Assembly (NCBI GenBank): GCA_002782305.1 | Contig: PFHN01000070.1 | Location: 1 to 39,967 of the forward strand | Direction: 5' to 3' | DNA: 39,967 nt | From: Candidatus Moranbacteria bacterium CG_4_8_14_3_um_filter_41_13 | Lineage (GTDB): Bacteria > Patescibacteriota > Minisyncoccia > Moranbacterales > UBA1568 | Made by a program: the position numbers and the translations under genes | In this document: in pieces, positions 38,017-39,967 of the stretch | Layout: each line of letters opens with the position of its first letter | How positions within the stretch are numbered: the stretch's first letter is position 1 | The notes under the pieces: generated by a model | Database searches by the model: none | Told to the model about the DNA's origin: nothing | The model's input: only the letters and a program-made list of their open reading frames with translations

Positions 38017-38334
38017 ATGGCAACAAAAAAAATCCCAATTAAGAATCAAGTCATAGAGAAACTCAAACTCGTACTCGACCCCGAGCTCGGTATTTCTGTG
38101 TGGGATTTGGGTCTTATTTATAACATCCTCATTGATAAAGAAGGTATTTGTACCACCACGATGACACTCACCACTATCGGCTGTCCCTTGTTTGCGCAAA
38201 TCCAAAAAGAGATAGAGGATCGTATTATGGAGATAAAGGAAATCAATGATGTGAAAGTTGAGCTCGTTTTCGATCCACCGTGGAGTGTCGAAAAAATGTC
38301 CGAAGAATCAAAAATCCGCCTTGGTCTTGATTAG
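38017..38334 (+). CDS. sufT: SufT-like MIP18 (DUF59) family protein
   Basis: A 105-aa MIP18-fold protein that helps cluster maturation or delivery. The family blocks are LDPELGISVWDLGLIYNI (about 19-36), TLTTIGCPLFAQIQKEIED with the conserved Cys, and VELVFDPPWSVEKMS. In other bacteria SufT supports maturation of [4Fe-4S] proteins; PaaD/MIP18 relatives are the alternative. I start at the ATG at 38017 (MATKKIPIKN); the frame upstream runs into repeat R3. Last gene of the suf cluster. Confidence 0.9.
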   Translation: MATKKIPIKNQVIEKLKLVLDPELGISVWDLGLIYNILIDKEGICTTTMTLTTIGCPLFAQIQKEIEDRIMEIKEINDVKVELVFDPPWSVEKMSEESKIRLGLD

Positions 38335-38365
38335 TAGTGACATATACAAAAAAGAAAAAATAAAA

Positions 38366-38423
38366 AAGTTTTTAGATGATCCGCGTCAAAGCAGTTTTGA
38401 CAAATGGCTCCTAAAAAACCTTT
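38366..38423. repeat. Hairpin repeat, copy R4 (inverted sense)
   Basis: AAGTTTTTAG and CTAAAAAACCTTT form the outer arms, GTCAAA and TTTTGAC the inner ones. Opposite sense to R1, with which it shares the GCGTCAAAGCA inner stem (ATCCGCGTCAAAGCAG). Lies between the convergent sufT and korB genes, where it could end transcription from both sides. Confidence 0.85.
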
Positions 38424-38450
38424 GGGATATTTTTTTATTCCTCCTCTTCG

Positions 38451-39308
38451 TTATGTATATTTCCCGATAAGCGTACTCAAGGCCTTATCATCAAACGTTT
38501 TCTCATACAATGGCTCATCACCTTCGCGGACGAGCGTTTCATAGGTTGGCTTCCCTGTTCGTTCGTAGATGATGCCCAAGGCAAGTCTTTCAAGATCAAA
38601 AGCGAGTTTCAATGCTTCCATTTTGCCGGTTTTATCATGCGTTTCATCGACATAATAACATTTTTCCTTGAACCACTGATACGTATTTTGTTTGTTGAAC
38701 ACGACACACGGCTGGAATACATCCACGAGTGCATAGCCCTTGTGAAGAATCGCTGCTTTGATAATTTCTTTCGTTTGCAAAATATCTCCCGTAAACGCAC
38801 GCGCCACAAATGTTGCATCCAGTGAAAGTGCCACGGCAAGTGGATTAAACTGATCAACAATAACACCGTCTGGCTGGATAGGATTTACGAGTCCTTTCTC
38901 GCTCATCGGCGAAGCCTGACCCTTCGTCAAACCATAGATCATATTGTCATGCACGATGTTCGTGATGTCAGGGTTACGACGAATAGTGTGGATGAAATGA
39001 TTTCCTCCTTCGCCATACGTATCGCCATCACCACTCTCTGCGATGACAGTCAATCGTGGATTCACATTCTTAATAGCAATAGCTGGTGGCAGTGCCCTCC
39101 CGTGGAGACCATTAAAATAATTCACACGCAGATAATGAGGGGTCTTGGCGGCCTGACCAATACCCGAACAAATCACAGCGTTCTCTGGTGTGATATCGAG
39201 TTCTGAAAGCGCCATTTTCACGATATTCAAAATAGGGAAGTTGCCACAACCTGGACACCAGGCCATATCCGTCCCCCTTGGCATATCATAGAGTTTTTTA
39301 TCGACCAT
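38451..39308 (-). CDS. korB: 2-oxoacid:ferredoxin oxidoreductase, beta (TPP-binding) subunit
   Basis: Binds thiamine diphosphate and a [4Fe-4S] cluster and oxidatively decarboxylates a 2-oxoacid with CoA and ferredoxin. MAWCPGCGNFPIL has C18 and C21; GLHGRALPPA is at 68-77; the TPP/Mg motif is ESGDGDTYGEGGNHF (GDGD 93-96) with DNMIYGLTKGQ; another cluster Cys is in DVFQPCVVF. The 285-aa length fits the beta subunit of the KorAB/PorAB two-subunit type. Whether pyruvate or 2-oxoglutarate is the substrate cannot be read. The alpha subunit is upstream, cut by the window end, with a four-helix-bundle gene in between. Confidence 0.93.
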   Translation of the reverse strand: MVDKKLYDMPRGTDMAWCPGCGNFPILNIVKMALSELDITPENAVICSGIGQAAKTPHYLRVNYFNGLHGRALPPAIAIKNVNPRLTVIAESGDGDTYGEGGNHFIHTIRRNPDITNIVHDNMIYGLTKGQASPMSEKGLVNPIQPDGVIVDQFNPLAVALSLDATFVARAFTGDILQTKEIIKAAILHKGYALVDVFQPCVVFNKQNTYQWFKEKCYYVDETHDKTGKMEALKLAFDLERLALGIIYERTGKPTYETLVREGDEPLYEKTFDDKALSTLIGKYT

Positions 39309-39371
39309 ATGGATATAAATTAAAAATACAAAATCTCAATTTCCAAATAAATTATAAATCCAAACATCTAA

Positions 39372-39733
39372 TCACTTCGACTTCTCGATAATAGCTGCAA
39401 ATATCTTTACTAATTCTATAGTCTCTTGCAGTAACGGAGCAACTCTTTTTTCTAAATCAGGGTTTGCTTCTATGAGGAGCTGGAGCCAATATACCGTTTC
39501 TTTTCCTTCTTTTCGACAAATGCGCATGCGAAAGGAAAAATCTTTTTTGTAACTGTTTCGTTAGCTTCTCTGTAGTTCGCTCCCAGAGAAGTTCCTGATC
39601 TTGCCAATTGACTAGAAATTGTGTTATTTATAGTATCTTTTGAGAGACTCCTACATAAATGAATAATACGCTTTCCGTACTCTAGCGTCCGTTTTTCTAA
39701 ATCATATATTTTTGTTTTTTGAACTTTTTCCAT
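39372..39733 (-). pseudogene. Four-helix-bundle (S23/IVP-like) protein gene with a frameshift at a slippery site
   Basis: The first frame encodes the N-terminal half of a four-helix-bundle protein: DLEKRTLEYGKRIIHLCRSL and SSQLARSGTSLGANYREANE, the family hallmark. After TVTKK the frame leaves the family and stops at 39470. The -1 frame continues correctly (KKDFSFRMRICRKEGKETVYWLQLLIEANPD..., given here in part) through a long last helix to a TGA at 39372-39374. The switch lies at ACAAAAAAG, in phase for A-AAA-AAG, the classic -1 slippery heptamer. Either real frameshifting, a one-base loss, or a read error. Such genes are intervening sequences in rRNA or free-standing in CPR; function unknown. 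AT-rich flanks. Confidence 0.75.
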
Positions 39734-39771
39734 TTGAATTTATTTGTAGCTTGTAATTTTGAGCTTTGGAT

Positions 39772-39967
39772 TTACAATGACTGTTTCAGTCTTGTTACTA
39801 CTTCTTCCACGGAAAATGGATCGCCATCATATTTGAGTATCGATTCCAGGATTTTCACACCATATTCGAGTTTCAGAAGATTGGCAAATTGCGCTCCAAC
39901 ATTGTTTTCCAAAACTACAATCTTTTTCTTTGAAAATAATTTTTTTGCATTCTCTGGAAGCGGATAC
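39772..39967 (-). CDS. korA: 2-oxoacid:ferredoxin oxidoreductase, alpha subunit (C-terminal part only)
   Basis: Only the last 65 residues are in the window; the rest lies beyond the right edge. The fragment reads PLPENAKKLFSKKKIVVLEN, then NVGAQFANLLKLEYGV, ending ...VVTRLKQSL at a TAA at 39774-39772. The V-V-L-E-N-N-x-x-x-Q-x-A-N-L-L pattern is the C-terminal domain of KorA/PorA-type alpha subunits. It is upstream of korB in the same direction, as expected for a korAB operon interrupted by the four-helix-bundle gene. Confidence 0.85.
   Translation of the reverse strand, partial: YPLPENAKKLFSKKKIVVLENNVGAQFANLLKLEYGVKILESILKYDGDPFSVEEVVTRLKQSL

Noticed and set aside
36839..38450. CRISPR array suspected from the recurring hairpins in the suf region
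   Set aside because: The copies are far apart, face both ways, are separated by genes and have no uniform spacers; no cas gene is present.
1..39967. Recoding of TGA as glycine (as in Gracilibacteria and Absconditabacteria)
   Set aside because: All conserved genes read through without in-frame TGA and several end in TGA at the expected place.

Overview
The window looks like a chromosomal stretch of a Patescibacteria (CPR) bacterium, most probably of the Parcubacteria group; I cannot fix the lineage without a marker-gene search. The clues are a low to moderate GC content, dense strings of short-spaced genes on one strand, many starts without a Shine-Dalgarno sequence, a one-domain SufD, a DUF5679-like mini zinc ribbon, small membrane proteins with no close family, and genes of the four-helix-bundle and GIY-YIG types lodged between housekeeping genes. 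TGA is used as a stop (for example in dus and in the GIY-YIG gene before yvcK), so this is not one of the CPR lineages that recode TGA as glycine.

Layout. (a) 1-8.6 kb: a truncated palindromic element, a mini zinc-ribbon gene, then on the minus strand gyrB, a 4-TM protein, efp, and rpsF-ssb-rpsR; a possible structured RNA; a frameshifted GIY-YIG gene; tRNA-Gly; an FNR-type flavoprotein; yvcK with a translationally coupled GIY-YIG gene; tRNA-Pro; and HU. (b) 8.6-16 kb: rny (minus), gpmI (plus, own promoter), and the operon nusA-ppa-tig-clpP (minus), read from a consensus promoter through a leader that holds an intrinsic terminator. (c) 16-22.7 kb, minus: an envelope operon of EamA permease, membrane-anchored glycosidase-like protein, SpoU methyltransferase, a TSP3/Ig surface protein, a sensor kinase, a HAD phosphatase and a VanZ-like protein. 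(d) 22.8-30.4 kb, minus: two paralogous lysozyme-fold-like, cysteine-bearing membrane proteins, a CPHC thioredoxin-like protein, lgt, an AI-2E family transporter, mutY, mnmA and dus. All but the first paralog form one tightly packed seven-gene run. (e) 30.4-32.2 kb: a 200-bp inverted-repeat element, a ferredoxin and a U32-family protein. (f) 32.3-38.3 kb, plus: an iron-sulfur assembly locus, rrf2(iscR-like)-sufC-sufB-sufD-sufS-sufU-ferredoxin-sufT, with a near-consensus promoter and an IscR-type palindrome over its start site. (g) 38.4-40 kb, minus: 2-oxoacid:ferredoxin oxidoreductase korA (partial) and korB, separated by a frameshifted four-helix-bundle gene.

How it fits together. The SUF locus makes the clusters needed by the two ferredoxins, KorAB and MutY in the same window. 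The envelope genes (lgt, CPHC thioredoxin, paired cysteine-rich wall-enzyme-like proteins, TSP3/Ig surface protein with a kinase) point to a cell-surface programme.

The most unusual content is not a gene. The window carries at least five kinds of palindromic repeats: (1) four copies of a ~60-80 bp hairpin clustered at 30.9-38.4 kb; (2) a 165-bp near-perfect palindrome after sufU whose core recurs at the window start; (3) a 200-bp element with 27-bp inverted ends before dus; (4) a short GC-rich palindrome inserted in frame into both mnmA and dus, recalling Rickettsia palindromic elements; (5) a CTTCGACAGGCTCAGG-type repeat that supplies the N-terminus of a GIY-YIG protein.
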